Positions 24,433 through 33,694 of a stretch of 64,000 bases of DNA are shown here, in pieces. Origin of the DNA: Acidobacteriota bacterium. GTDB taxonomy: Bacteria; Acidobacteriota; Terriglobia; Terriglobales; Acidobacteriaceae. The stretch's first letter is position 1. Each line of letters starts with the position of its first letter. The translations under genes were made by a program, and so were the position numbers. Location of the stretch: the NCBI GenBank assembly GCA_021792795.1, contig JAJYUB010000011.1, forward strand, positions 1 to 64,000, read 5' to 3'. A model generated the notes under the pieces. The model was not told where the DNA came from and made no database searches. It saw only the letters and a program-made list of their open reading frames with translations.

Positions 24433-25103
24433 CCCGCTCTTTGGCCCAACGCCTTTTCCGGCATCACTACCACGATGGTTCCCTCGGGAATCGATCCTTC
24501 CAGCAAGTTGATTCTTCCGTCTTTTACGATCCCGCGCAGGGGTCGCACCGGCGGCGCCTCTGCGGCAATCGGCGAGGCGGGCAAAGCGGATACACTCGCC
24601 TTCCCCTCCGGCTTACGCCGCATCCCCCGGTCCATCGCCTGGTTCGCCAGCTCATCGGCTTTCTTGTTCTTTCCCCGCAGCACATGTTCGATCTGGAACT
24701 CCTCCAGCTTGGCGATGCGGCGCTTGGCTTCCTCATACAGCGGCCGCAGGTCGGGACTTTGCACGCGGTACTGGCCGCGGATTTGCTTGACCATCAGCTC
24801 CGAATCGGAAACGACGCGTAAGCGCGAATGACCGTTTTCCAGCGCAAATTCCAGCGCCGCCAGCAAGCCCGAGTATTCCGCAACATTGTTCGTCCGCATT
24901 CCCAGAAATTCGCTAAGTTCTCCGAGAACAGATCCATCTTCCCCCAGAATCACCACCCCATAGCCGGAGGGGCCAGGATTGCCGCGCGATCCGCCATCGG
25001 TGTACGCAATGGCCCATTTCCGTGTAGCAGGCTTGCGGCATGAATCATTCTGAAAAAAAGAGGATTGGGTGTCGCCGGAGGATCGTTGGAAAGCAGGAGT
25101 CAT
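24423..25103 (-). CDS. RNase HI-family ribonuclease with C-terminal extension
   Basis: About 226 residues. The RNase H domain begins at AIAYTDGGSRGNPGPSGYGVV (first catalytic Asp in YTDGG), continues with the Glu in NVAEYSGLLAALEFAL, the Asp in RVVSDSELMVKQIRG, and DELANQAMD near its end. It degrades RNA in RNA-DNA hybrids; this short type resembles RnhA-like RNase H of Gram-positive and archaeal lineages. A 60-residue C-terminal piece (from about 165) has an AbrB-like look (GRINLLEGSIPEGTIVVVMPEKAL). The start at 25103 is tentative; the frame stays open to 25343. The stop codon lies in the end of a repeat element, so the original C-terminus may have been altered. Confidence 0.82.
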   Translation of the reverse strand: MTPAFQRSSGDTQSSFFQNDSCRKPATRKWAIAYTDGGSRGNPGPSGYGVVILGEDGSVLGELSEFLGMRTNNVAEYSGLLAALEFALENGHSRLRVVSDSELMVKQIRGQYRVQSPDLRPLYEEAKRRIAKLEEFQIEHVLRGKNKKADELANQAMDRGMRRKPEGKASVSALPASPIAAEAPPVRPLRGIVKDGRINLLEGSIPEGTIVVVMPEKALGQRAGKS

Positions 25104-25291
25104 GTGCCCAAGTCTAATGGATTCCTCCACAATCCGGTTCCTGAGCCACGACTTCGGCGGGCGAAGCCGCAGCAAAGAAAAAGAGAAGGAAGGTGGCCGT
25201 TTCATCCATGCCAAGCACCGGCCAGGTCCATAACGCTGGGTCGGCTCACGTTTGGCTATAAATATCGTCCAAATAAAAGGAGACATACCCG

Positions 25292-25981
25292 ATGGAGTTG
25301 CAGCGATTCGCCATCCTTCCACGAGAAACCTTCGGTTCCCCACAGGGCCGATCTGGGGTCTCGCGGATACAATCTAAACCAAGGATGTACGCCGATAGCT
25401 CAGTGCGGCTGCAGGACGCCGAATTAATCCGCGAGGCGCAACAAGGCTCACGCGCGGCCTTTGATGTCCTGGTGCGCCAATACGATCAGGCAGTGCTGCG
25501 CCTGGCGCTGCACCTGACCGGCTCGGAACAGGATGCGCAGGACATCCATCAGGAAGCCTTCCTGAAAGCCTATCGCCATATTGGCAGTTTCCGCTTCGAG
25601 TGCTCCTTCTATACGTGGCTTTACAGGATCGTCACCAACCTTTGCCTGGATCTGCTGCGTCGACGCAAGACCCGGCGGGAAGACCCTTGTGTAATCGTCG
25701 ACGCCTCCGGCGAAGAGCACGATACGATGGTCAACGTCTCGGACGATCGCGCCATGGCAAATCCGGCGCGCGAGTTCGACAGAAAAATATTGGCAGAGAA
25801 GATTCAGACTGCGCTGGCGACCTTGACTCCGCGGGAGCGAACCGTATTTGAATTGAAGCATTACCAGGGTCTGCGGTTGCGGACCATTGGCGAGATGTTG
25901 AACACCACGGAAGAAACGGCGAAAAATACGCTCTTTCGTGCCACCAGAAAATTGCGGACGCAGTTATCAGTCGTGCGATAA
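25292..25981 (+). CDS. ECF-type RNA polymerase sigma factor
   Basis: A 229-residue sigma-70 family factor with only regions 2 and 4. Region 2 spans about 50-120 (FDVLVRQYDQAVLRLAL; DAQDIHQEAFLKAYRHIGSF; FYTWLYRIVTNLCLDLLRRR) and region 4 about 165-220 (TPRERTVFELKHYQGLRLRTIGEML, then a TEETAKNTLFRATRKLR recognition helix). The start at 25292 is backed by a strong AAAGGAG nine bases upstream; an internal ATG at 25385 would drop a 31-residue leader. A TATAAA at 25257 may be the -10 box. The next gene, 46 bp on, encodes a zinc-binding anti-sigma, so the pair is a classic ECF sigma / anti-sigma unit with a PDZ envelope protein following. Confidence 0.93.
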   Translation: MELQRFAILPRETFGSPQGRSGVSRIQSKPRMYADSSVRLQDAELIREAQQGSRAAFDVLVRQYDQAVLRLALHLTGSEQDAQDIHQEAFLKAYRHIGSFRFECSFYTWLYRIVTNLCLDLLRRRKTRREDPCVIVDASGEEHDTMVNVSDDRAMANPAREFDRKILAEKIQTALATLTPRERTVFELKHYQGLRLRTIGEMLNTTEETAKNTLFRATRKLRTQLSVVR

Positions 25982-26027
25982 AAGACGGTAAAAACATGAT
26001 GGATTTTCCCAACTTCAGGAGCAGGCC

Positions 26028-26996
26028 ATGAAATGCGATCACGCACAGCCGTTGATTGTGCAATACGTCTATGGGGAACTCTCCGACGAACACTGCCACA
26101 GCCTGGAACAGCATGTCGCCGGGTGCGAATTTTGCCGCGGCGAGATGCATGCATATCAAGCGCTTCGTCAGAGCCTGTCCCTGATGCCGGTCGAGGAACC
26201 CTCCCCCAATTTTCTGGCTCAAAGCCGTGTCCGGTTGGACGACGCGATCGATCTTTTGCCTCCCGCCAGCCTGTGGATGCGATTTGAAATCGGATGGCAA
26301 GGTTTCCTCGCCCAGTTGCACGCCGCGCCTGGAATGGCGATGGCGGTGGCGATTCTGGGGCTTGGGATTGGCGCCTCGGCGGGACACTACTGGAAACATG
26401 AGCTTGCACAGCGGCCGGTTGCACAACTCGCCGGGTCTGCCGTTCCCGCGGAAACAGCCGCAGCTTCCTCGGTGTTCAATGTGAGCGAAATTGTGCAGCA
26501 CCCGAATACCGACATGGTGGAAGTCCACTTCAACACCATGGTGCCCGCCACGGTGGAAGGTTCGATCGACGACCCCGAGGTACAGAAGCTGCTGCTGATG
26601 GCGACACAGAATGCCGTCGATCCAAATGTGCAAGGCAATTCCGTGGCCTTGCTGGCCGCGCAATGCAAGGCAGGCCATTACTGCGACGAAGGACCTGTAC
26701 GGACCGCGCTGATGGTGGCCCTGCGCTACGACCGCGACCCATCCGTGCGGCTGAAAGCGCTGGAGGGACTGACGCCGTACGTCGGACAGGATGTGCGGGT
26801 GCGAGATGCGGTGCTGGAATCCCTGATGCATGACCCCAGCCAGCCGGTTCGCAGCCACGCATTGCAGATGCTGGAACCGGTTCAGGCGGACAGCAGCGTG
26901 CGGCTGGTCTTGGAAACCGTCTCCACCGGGGACGACAACCAGGCCATGCGCGAGGCATCGCTGAAAGTGCTGCGGGCGATTCCTCCAACGGAATGA
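26028..26996 (+). CDS. Zinc-binding anti-sigma factor with HEAT-like C-terminus
   Basis: A 322-residue single-pass membrane protein. Residues 1-40 form a ZAS anti-sigma zinc finger with the His-x3-Cys-x2-Cys signature (His29, Cys33, Cys36) and an upstream Cys3. A transmembrane segment near 100-122 (MAVAILGLGIGASAGHYW) follows. The periplasmic part contains HEAT-type alpha repeats (about 200-315: VALRYDRDPSVRLKALEGLTP; VRDAVLESLMHDPSQPVRSHAL; REASLKVLRAIPP). A HEAT sensor on an anti-sigma is unusual; most have short or unrelated periplasmic parts. It is expected to hold the sigma of the preceding gene at the membrane. Ribosome binding site AGGAG is five bases before the ATG. Confidence 0.85.
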   Translation: MKCDHAQPLIVQYVYGELSDEHCHSLEQHVAGCEFCRGEMHAYQALRQSLSLMPVEEPSPNFLAQSRVRLDDAIDLLPPASLWMRFEIGWQGFLAQLHAAPGMAMAVAILGLGIGASAGHYWKHELAQRPVAQLAGSAVPAETAAASSVFNVSEIVQHPNTDMVEVHFNTMVPATVEGSIDDPEVQKLLLMATQNAVDPNVQGNSVALLAAQCKAGHYCDEGPVRTALMVALRYDRDPSVRLKALEGLTPYVGQDVRVRDAVLESLMHDPSQPVRSHALQMLEPVQADSSVRLVLETVSTGDDNQAMREASLKVLRAIPPTE

Positions 26997-27050
26997 CCCT
27001 GCGGAATGCGCCGCGGGGCGCTCAATCGGCAAAACTTTGGATCTATCGAT

Positions 27051-27078
27051 TTGCTGGATGGATGCGTCCTGATACAGT
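27051..27078 (+). promoter_or_regulatory. Candidate promoter for the two-PDZ gene
   Basis: TTGCTG (27051-27056) and TACAGT (27073-27078) are spaced by 16 bp, 72 bp before the ATG at 27150. This matches four of six bases at each box, so it is only tentative. Confidence 0.35.
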
Positions 27079-27149
27079 AAGGCGCGAGACCAAGTGGCGG
27101 ACTGGATTGCAGAGAAACCGCACGCTCCTCAAAACGCCGAAGTGAATGC

Positions 27150-28028
27150 ATGAAATATCGATCGTTTCCATTGACGATTGTTTGCCTTGCGCTTCTGGCC
27201 CTGTCAGTCGCAGCGTGGCCCTCTGCAATGGAACCGCTGACGGGCATGACCAGCTTTCATCGCCATGGCGGATACCTTGGGGTGGACTTCGAGAACCTGA
27301 CCCGCCAGCAAAGGGGAAAACTTCATTTAGCGCCGAATGAAGGCGTCGAGATTGCGGCTGTGGACCACGACGCGCCCGCCGGCAAAGCGGGCCTGCACTC
27401 GAACGATGTGATCGTCAAGCTGGGCGGCAAAAAGGCACAGAACGCAGAAGACCTGATCGATGCGCTGCATAAAATGAACCCAGGGCAAACGGTCGTGCTC
27501 CATATTGTGCGCGACGGCAAACCGATGGAAATTCCCGTCGTGTTGGCGGACCGCGATACTGTGGAGAAGGAAGCGTGGTCGCGGCATTACACGGTCCCCG
27601 ATCCCAGCACACAGGCGAGTGCAACCGCTCCGGCCCAACCTCCGGCGCCGACCGGCTTTTTCGGCGAAGCTTCCTCGGAGATTGGCAAGACGTTCAGTTC
27701 CAACGGCGGCCTGATGAGTTACATTCCGGGCACGCTTCCCTACACTGGCATTACGGTCGAGGTAATGAATCCGCAGATGGCCCGGCACTTCGGCTTGGAG
27801 AACTCGACCGGATTGCTGGTCAAGAGTGTCGATCCCAAAAGCCCCGGACTCCGCGCCGGACTACAGGCCGGCGATGTGATCTGCAAGGCGAATGATGCGC
27901 CGATGATTACACGCAGCCGGTGGAACCATGTGCTGCGGCAAAATAAGAACGCAGCCATCAAACTGAAGATTCTCCGCGATCGCCAGCCGCAGACTTTGAT
28001 CCTCACTCTGGCAGCCAGCAAATCCTGA
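27150..28028 (+). CDS. Exported protein with two PDZ domains
   Basis: A 292-residue protein with an N-terminal signal or anchor segment (about 8-25) and no protease domain. PDZ1 covers about 35-130 (GYLGVDFENL; GVEIAAVDHDAPAGKAGLHSNDVIVKLGGKK split over two strands; NPGQTVVLHIVRDGKP) and PDZ2 about 195-290 (GITVEVMNPQMARHFGL; GLLVKSVDPKSPGLRAGLQAG; IKLKILRDRQPQTLILTL). It resembles the PDZ halves of HtrA/DegS proteases, so it may bind unfolded protein C-termini in the periplasm. It lies 154 bp downstream of the sigma / anti-sigma pair on the same strand, suggesting an envelope-stress context; this is inference. Confidence 0.83.
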   Translation: MKYRSFPLTIVCLALLALSVAAWPSAMEPLTGMTSFHRHGGYLGVDFENLTRQQRGKLHLAPNEGVEIAAVDHDAPAGKAGLHSNDVIVKLGGKKAQNAEDLIDALHKMNPGQTVVLHIVRDGKPMEIPVVLADRDTVEKEAWSRHYTVPDPSTQASATAPAQPPAPTGFFGEASSEIGKTFSSNGGLMSYIPGTLPYTGITVEVMNPQMARHFGLENSTGLLVKSVDPKSPGLRAGLQAGDVICKANDAPMITRSRWNHVLRQNKNAAIKLKILRDRQPQTLILTLAASKS

Positions 28029-28033
28029 GCAAG

Positions 28034-28075
28034 AAGGCTTGGACAGGGCGCGGATACGCGAGCCACCGGATATCG
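28034..28075. terminator. Possible bidirectional hairpin between convergent genes
   Basis: AGGGCG near 28046 and CGCCCT near 28073 are complementary and frame the 49-bp gap between the PDZ gene (plus) and the MFS gene (minus). No T run, so it is weak. Confidence 0.3.
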
Positions 28076-28077
28076 CC

Positions 28078-29400
28078 CTATATCTGGAGTGCGCTGAGGG
28101 ATGGGGCTGGTCGGCTCAGTCCATACATGAGCGCAGCACCAAGAGCCAGCGTGATCGCTGCCGCCAGCAGGCCGGCGGAGAAAAAGTGCGTGCGGTCCAC
28201 CAGCCAGCCCATCCAGAATGGGCCAACGAACCCGCCTAAGCAGCCAATGGCATTGATGACCGCGATGCCGGCGACCCCGTTCTCTCCGAGATGTTCTGTG
28301 GCAACAGCCCAGAACAGCGGCATGGCGGAGCAAATTCCTAACGCCGCAATGGAAAATCCTGCCACGCTGATTGCGACTACATGCGTGACCGAAGCGACAT
28401 ACATGCCCAGAGCCGCTGCGAGAAATGCGAGCACCACGTGCCAGGTCTGCTCGCCCGAACTATCCGAATGCCGCGACCACAGAACCATCCCCACCGTGGC
28501 AATCACGTAGGGAAGAGCCGTCATCCAACCGGTCTGCGCGACGGGAAGCCCTTGCGAGGTGAGGATGCGTGGAATCCAGAAGCCCAGACCGTACAGTCCA
28601 ATCATCAGAATGAAGTAGCCCAGCGCGAAGCCGAGGACGGTGCGGCTGCGAAACAAATGGATCCAGGAAGCATGCGCTGTCGTTGCGCGAGATTCGGACG
28701 CGATCGCCGCCACCAGCCATGTCGACTCCTGCGACGACAACCAGTTCGCTTTTTTGGGCGAGTCCGCAAGGACCTTCGGAATCATGAGCCCAACCACGAT
28801 GGCTAGACCGCCTTCCAAAACAAACAACCACTGCCAGCCTCTCAGTCCGGCAATTCCATTCATCTTCAGGATGGCCATGGACAAAGGCGCTCCCACGACT
28901 GTGGAGAGCGGGACGGAGACGATGAACAACGACATGAGTCCGCCGCGCACCGAAGCCGGCAGCCAGAAGGTGAGATAGAGCACCACCCCAGGAAAAAATC
29001 CAGACTCCGCCGCGCCCAATAAAAACCGCATGATCATGTAAGCAGAGCTTGTGTGAACAAAGGCGAAACCGGCGGACACCAATCCCATAAGGATCAGCAG
29101 AACGGTCAGCCACAGCCGGGCGCCGACCTTCGCCAGCATGAAGTTGCTAGGCACTTCAAACGGGACATATCCCAGGAAAAAAATGCCGGCCCCAATCCCG
29201 AACAGAGCGTTGGTCAGACCGAGGTCGCTGTTCATCGTCAACGCCGCAAAGCTGACATTGACGCGATTGAGAAATGCGACCAGGTAGAGCAGCATCAGGA
29301 ACGGAATCAGCCGGAAAGTAATGCGGCGATAGATTCGTTTGAGATTCAGCTCGGTCTGTATCGGGTCGGATACGGCGAGGGAGGGATTCGATAGCGTCAT
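28078..29400 (-). CDS. MFS transporter, anion:cation symporter (ACS) type
   Basis: A 440-residue twelve-helix major facilitator of the ACS subfamily (phthalate, tartrate, hydroxyphenylacetate and hexuronate permeases). It has an N-terminal cytoplasmic stretch, RRITFRLIPFLMLLYLVAFLNRVNV split over the first helix, the loop-2/3 pattern YVPFEVPSNFMLAKVGARLW, and MRFLLGAAESGFFPGVV. The start at 29400 is chosen because MTLSNPSLAV leads directly into the conserved helix; the frame continues upstream only as overlap with the RND gene. The substrate is probably an organic acid. It stands alone, convergent with the PDZ gene. Confidence 0.88.
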   Translation of the reverse strand: MTLSNPSLAVSDPIQTELNLKRIYRRITFRLIPFLMLLYLVAFLNRVNVSFAALTMNSDLGLTNALFGIGAGIFFLGYVPFEVPSNFMLAKVGARLWLTVLLILMGLVSAGFAFVHTSSAYMIMRFLLGAAESGFFPGVVLYLTFWLPASVRGGLMSLFIVSVPLSTVVGAPLSMAILKMNGIAGLRGWQWLFVLEGGLAIVVGLMIPKVLADSPKKANWLSSQESTWLVAAIASESRATTAHASWIHLFRSRTVLGFALGYFILMIGLYGLGFWIPRILTSQGLPVAQTGWMTALPYVIATVGMVLWSRHSDSSGEQTWHVVLAFLAAALGMYVASVTHVVAISVAGFSIAALGICSAMPLFWAVATEHLGENGVAGIAVINAIGCLGGFVGPFWMGWLVDRTHFFSAGLLAAAITLALGAALMYGLSRPAPSLSALQI

Positions 29401-29534
29401 GGGTCGTCTCGCCACCTGGAGGACAGGCTTTCCCAAGTATAAGCGTCGATCCGATCCAACTGGCTCGCTGCCCGCAGCCGGAAGTTGCGACGCATCCTCC
29501 GCACCGCCAGCCAATCTTTGCTTCCGACACACCC

Positions 29535-32500
29535 TCAATCTTCCGTTACATCTTTCCTCGACCCCACAGGCAGCTTGCGCGCCAGCAACGGCGTGATAAA
29601 CAGTACCGCAAACAAGGTCGTGACCATACCGCCCACCACTACACGGGCCAGCGGTTGTTGTGCCTGGGCCCCGATGCCATTGGACAACGCTGCCGGTAAA
29701 AGTCCCAGTCCAGCCGCCATGCACGCCATCACCACCGGCCGCATTTCCACCAGACAGCCCTGCAGCAGGCCCATCTCCTCGCCCAGCTCGTATTGCATGT
29801 GACGCACGCCGCGCAAGAACACCACGGTGCCCAAAGTGTTCAGCCCTAGCACCGAGGTGAATCCAACCGCCGCCGAAATGCTGAACGGCGTATGCGCGAT
29901 CAGCAGGGAGAAGATGCCGCCAATCATGCCGAAAGGGACCACCGCCATCACGATCAGGGCATCGCGAACGGAAAGAAATAGAACATACAGCAGCCCGAGA
30001 ATGATGACCAGACTCACTGGAACGATGAATGCCAGCCGGTGCAGTTCTGCCTGCAGGCTTTCGAATTCGCCGGCCCACGCGTACTCGTAGCCCGACGGCA
30101 GTTTGACTTGTTCTTGTAGCCTGGCTTGCAGGTCCTGGATCGTGCTCTGGAGATCGCGGCCGCGAACGCTGAATTTGATGGGGACATATCGCCGCCCTCC
30201 CTCACGGTAAATCGCGAACGCTCCATCGCGAACGCCGACATCGGCGATCTCTCCCAGCGGAGCCAGGTTCCCGTCCGGTGTCGGCAGCAAAATCTTCCGG
30301 ATGACATCCGGATTGTCCCGGTCGGCCAAGGGAAACCGCACGACCAGATCGAAACGGCGGTCCCCGAGGATCATTTGCGTGATCGGGGTACCTCCCACCG
30401 CAGCCTGGATTGCGTTGTTGATGTCCTGTGCCGCGAGGCCGTAGCGAGCGGCTTTCTCGCGATCGATCTGGATGATGAGGTTCGGCTGGCCGCCCACTTT
30501 GAAGATGCCTTCGTCCTGCACGCCGGGCACAGACTTCATCACCTTCAGGATCTGCTCCGACAGCGCCGATAAAGTATCAAAGTCATTGCCGAACAACTTC
30601 AGCGAGTTTTCTCCCTTGACGCCGGACATGGCCTCTTCCACATTGTCCTGAATGTTCTGCGAGAAGCCGAGGACTACGCCGGGGTACTTGGCTAGCTTGG
30701 ATTGCATCTCTTCGATCAGCCTGTCTTTGCTGCCATGCAAATACAGCGGCCACAGCTTGACCGGCTTCAGGTCCGTATAAATCTCCACATTGTTGAATGT
30801 AGTTACGTCGGTACCATCGTCGGGACGCCCCACTTGAGAGACGGTCTGGGTGACCTCAGGAAATCGATCGAGCGTGGCGCGCATCGAGTCCGCAATGGCA
30901 ACAGCCTGCGGAAACGAAATGTCCTGCGGCAGCGTGGCGCGAATCCAGAGATTGCCCTCTTCCAGCGCGGGCATGAATTCTCCGCCGACAAAACGGAAGA
31001 TGAAGATTGTCGCCAACATCAAAAGCACAGCGCCCACCAGCACGACGCGGGAGTATCTCAGGGCGAATTTCAGCCAAGGCTCATACACGCGATGCACGTT
31101 TCGGATGAGCCACGTCTCTTTGCCCGTCGTTGGCTCTTTGGAAGCAGTGAGAAATCCAAGTACCGGCGCAAAGATCACGGCATAAATCAACGCCCCAATC
31201 AGCGCAAAACCGTAGGTCATCGACATTGGCGCGAAAATCTTGCCCGGTACACCCTCCATGGTGAAAAGAGGAAGGAACGAGGTGAGAATTATGGTGGTCG
31301 AAAAGATGACCGGAGTCGCGCCCAGTTTAATTCCTTCGACGATCAGGTCGGCGGTGGATTCACCCTCCAGCCGGTTCGTGAGCTTTCGATAAATGCTCTC
31401 CAGCACGATGATGGCGGCATGGACCAGAATTCCAAAATCGATGGCGCCGATGGAGATCAAGTTCGCCGAGTGGTCCGTCAATACCATTAGGGTTACGGCA
31501 AAGAGCACCGAAAACGGGATGGTAAGAGTGGTAAGCAGCGTGGTGCGGAAATCGCCGATCGTGACCACGAGTACCAGGGTGACCAGAATCAGACCGGTCA
31601 AAATGATGTGCTCGACCGTGTCTGTGGTGATATGGATCAGGTTGGTGCGGTCGTAGTAGGGCTTGATTTGCATCCCCGGCGGCAACAAGTTGCCGCGGTT
31701 CAGGCGGAAGACTTTCTGCTTTAGCGCACGCAGCGCCGGCAGGGATTGTTCCCCCTTTTGCAGCAACACGATCCCTTCGACGATGTTGCTGTCACTGTTC
31801 CTTCCTACGCGGCCCAAGGGCGGCTGGTGCCCTTTTTGCACGGTGGCGATGTCACGCACCAGCACGGGAACGTTATTGTGCTCGGCGACAACGATGGAGC
31901 CGATATCGTCGACGGTCTTTAGCAGTCCAATCGAACGCACGTTCACGTTCTGCGCGCCCAGGGCCAGGTAGTCGCCACCCACATTGGCATTGCTGTTCTG
32001 GATGGCATTCACCACTTGGGTCAATGTTACGTTGTGCGCCAGCAACCGGCTTGGATCGACGATGACCTGATATTGCCTTGTCGTTCCGCCGAATGTTGTT
32101 ACGTCGATGATGCCTGGGACCTGCTTGATTTCCCGCGTGACCAGCCAGTCCTGCGTTGCCTTCAGCTCATTCAGCGAATAGCCGGGGCCAGTGAGGATGT
32201 AGCGATAAATTTCTCCGATGGGCGAGGTGGGAGAGAGTTCCGGCTGCAAGTTGTTCGGCAGCGTCAATGTCTGAAGGTGGTACAGGACCTCCTCGCGATC
32301 ATGGAAGTAGTCGCTGTCGAAGCTGAAATAGAGCTTCACATCGCTCAAACCAAAAATGCTGATGGAACGTACCTGCTCCAAATGCGGAGAACCGTATACG
32401 GCATTCTCCACGGGGATCGTGACCTGCTGCTCCATCTCTTCCGCGGACCAGGCAGGGTTCTGCGTAATGATTTCCACCAATGGCGGAGAAGGGTCCGGAT

Positions 32501-32612
32501 AGGCTTCGATATCGAGCTGGGTGCAAGCGTAGCCGCCCACCAGCAGCATGGCCGCAAAGATGACCAGAACAATGACGCGGTATTCGATGAGCTTGCGAAT
32601 CAGTCCGCCCAT
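29535..32612 (-). CDS. HME-type RND efflux pump inner-membrane subunit (CusA/CzcA-like)
   Basis: A 1025-residue heavy-metal-efflux RND transporter: the proton-driven pump of a tripartite complex that exports metal cations from periplasm and cytoplasm. It has the N-terminal helix followed by QLDIEAYPDPSPPLVEI, the two large periplasmic porter domains, and 12 predicted helices. The fourth helix shows GAIDFGILVHAAIIVLES: the CzcA proton-relay acidic residues Asp402, Asp408 and Glu415 align with Asp392, His398 and Glu405, so the middle one is His. The ATG at 32612 follows the membrane-fusion gene by two bases, and the gene order pumps C-B-A is typical. The metal (Cu/Ag versus Zn/Co/Cd) cannot be fixed. 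Confidence 0.9.
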   Translation of the reverse strand: MGGLIRKLIEYRVIVLVIFAAMLLVGGYACTQLDIEAYPDPSPPLVEIITQNPAWSAEEMEQQVTIPVENAVYGSPHLEQVRSISIFGLSDVKLYFSFDSDYFHDREEVLYHLQTLTLPNNLQPELSPTSPIGEIYRYILTGPGYSLNELKATQDWLVTREIKQVPGIIDVTTFGGTTRQYQVIVDPSRLLAHNVTLTQVVNAIQNSNANVGGDYLALGAQNVNVRSIGLLKTVDDIGSIVVAEHNNVPVLVRDIATVQKGHQPPLGRVGRNSDSNIVEGIVLLQKGEQSLPALRALKQKVFRLNRGNLLPPGMQIKPYYDRTNLIHITTDTVEHIILTGLILVTLVLVVTIGDFRTTLLTTLTIPFSVLFAVTLMVLTDHSANLISIGAIDFGILVHAAIIVLESIYRKLTNRLEGESTADLIVEGIKLGATPVIFSTTIILTSFLPLFTMEGVPGKIFAPMSMTYGFALIGALIYAVIFAPVLGFLTASKEPTTGKETWLIRNVHRVYEPWLKFALRYSRVVLVGAVLLMLATIFIFRFVGGEFMPALEEGNLWIRATLPQDISFPQAVAIADSMRATLDRFPEVTQTVSQVGRPDDGTDVTTFNNVEIYTDLKPVKLWPLYLHGSKDRLIEEMQSKLAKYPGVVLGFSQNIQDNVEEAMSGVKGENSLKLFGNDFDTLSALSEQILKVMKSVPGVQDEGIFKVGGQPNLIIQIDREKAARYGLAAQDINNAIQAAVGGTPITQMILGDRRFDLVVRFPLADRDNPDVIRKILLPTPDGNLAPLGEIADVGVRDGAFAIYREGGRRYVPIKFSVRGRDLQSTIQDLQARLQEQVKLPSGYEYAWAGEFESLQAELHRLAFIVPVSLVIILGLLYVLFLSVRDALIVMAVVPFGMIGGIFSLLIAHTPFSISAAVGFTSVLGLNTLGTVVFLRGVRHMQYELGEEMGLLQGCLVEMRPVVMACMAAGLGLLPAALSNGIGAQAQQPLARVVVGGMVTTLFAVLFITPLLARKLPVGSRKDVTED

Positions 32613-32614
32613 AA

Positions 32615-33694
32615 TTATTCTCCCGCAGGCGCGCGCAGCAGCGCGGCCCCAAGCGCGACGACCTGGTCGCCATCGCGCAGACCACTGAGAACGACGACAT
32701 TCTGCTGCTGCATCTCGCCGATTTTCACGGGACGCCGTTCGTAATTGCCCGGAGAGGTCTGAACGAAGACCGAATCGAAATTGTTCTCGTGGATCACGGC
32801 GGAAGAAGGAACCAGAAATCCCTCCGTCGAGGAGCGATCGACGAGAATGTTCGCAAACATCTGCGGCTTCAATTTCATCTGGGGGTTGGCCAGCACGACA
32901 CGCACTTTCACGGCCAGCGTGGTGGGATCGAGCGATTGGGACAGATTGTCCACCTTGCCCGAGAGCGACAAACCGGAATACGCCGGGAAGGTCACTGTCA
33001 CCGGTCGCCCCACATGGATGCTGGCCAGATCGTTTTGATATGCGTCGCCCAGAATCCAAACATAGTCCAGGTTCGCGATGGTGGCCAGAGGAGTGGCATT
33101 GTCCAGCGAGCGCTGCCATTCCCCCACGGCCGTACCGGTGTCAAGTACAACGCCCGCGATGGGCGCGCGGATGGGAGCTTGATCGCTGTTGTCGTTCTCT
33201 GAAAAACCCAGCTCGTGAATCAGCTGCCGTGCCCGTTCCTGTTCAGAATGCGCCGCGTCGTCGGTCGCCACCAATTGTTCATAGTCTGCCTTCGCCAGCA
33301 CTTCATGCTGCAGCAACAGTTTGCCGCGAGTCAGCGCCTGATCGGCGAGCAGCACTTGAATTTTCGCCTTTTCAAAATCGGAGCGCGCCTGAGCGATGTC
33401 TCCGCTTTGCAGGACCGCGATCACCTGGCCAGCCTGGACCGTTTGTCCGGGCAGCACGGAAAACCGCACCAGGCGTCCGCTGAGCGGAGGAAACACCTGC
33501 ACCACTTTGGTGGGGTTGGCGACCACGCGCGCTGGAATATTGATCTGGTCAATCACCTTTTGGCTGTGAACGACGACAGTTTGCACAATGGTCCTTGAAG
33601 CCGGAGGCGGTGCGGTCGAGGCGGAATTCGAGCTGCAGCCGGCGACGCAAAGGGCGAGGGACGATGCTGCCAGGATCAGGTTGAGCGATTTCAT
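32615..33694 (-). CDS. RND efflux periplasmic adaptor (CusB/CzcB-like lipoprotein)
   Basis: A 359-residue membrane-fusion protein that bridges the pump and the outer-membrane channel. The N-terminus is a lipoprotein signal with lipobox VAGC (Cys20) followed by a Ser/Pro-rich linker. The HlyD-type core follows: barrel-sandwich (VFPPLSGRLVRFSVLPGQTVQAG split over two strands), alpha-hairpin of about 60 residues, the lipoyl return, beta-barrel and C-terminal membrane-proximal domain. It starts inside the end of the TolC-like gene (ATGA overlap) and ends two bases before cusA. No extra N-terminal metal-binding Met cluster is seen. Confidence 0.9.
   Translation of the reverse strand: MKSLNLILAASSLALCVAGCSSNSASTAPPPASRTIVQTVVVHSQKVIDQINIPARVVANPTKVVQVFPPLSGRLVRFSVLPGQTVQAGQVIAVLQSGDIAQARSDFEKAKIQVLLADQALTRGKLLLQHEVLAKADYEQLVATDDAAHSEQERARQLIHELGFSENDNSDQAPIRAPIAGVVLDTGTAVGEWQRSLDNATPLATIANLDYVWILGDAYQNDLASIHVGRPVTVTFPAYSGLSLSGKVDNLSQSLDPTTLAVKVRVVLANPQMKLKPQMFANILVDRSSTEGFLVPSSAVIHENNFDSVFVQTSPGNYERRPVKIGEMQQQNVVVLSGLRDGDQVVALGAALLRAPAGE

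Noticed and set aside
25731-27032. A 433-codon minus-strand frame opposite the sigma and anti-sigma genes
   Set aside because: Antisense to two genes with clear families and good start sites.
28078-30078. A 666-codon reading that would join the MFS gene to upstream sequence
   Set aside because: The part upstream of 29400 only overlaps the RND pump gene in another frame; the MFS family begins at 29400.
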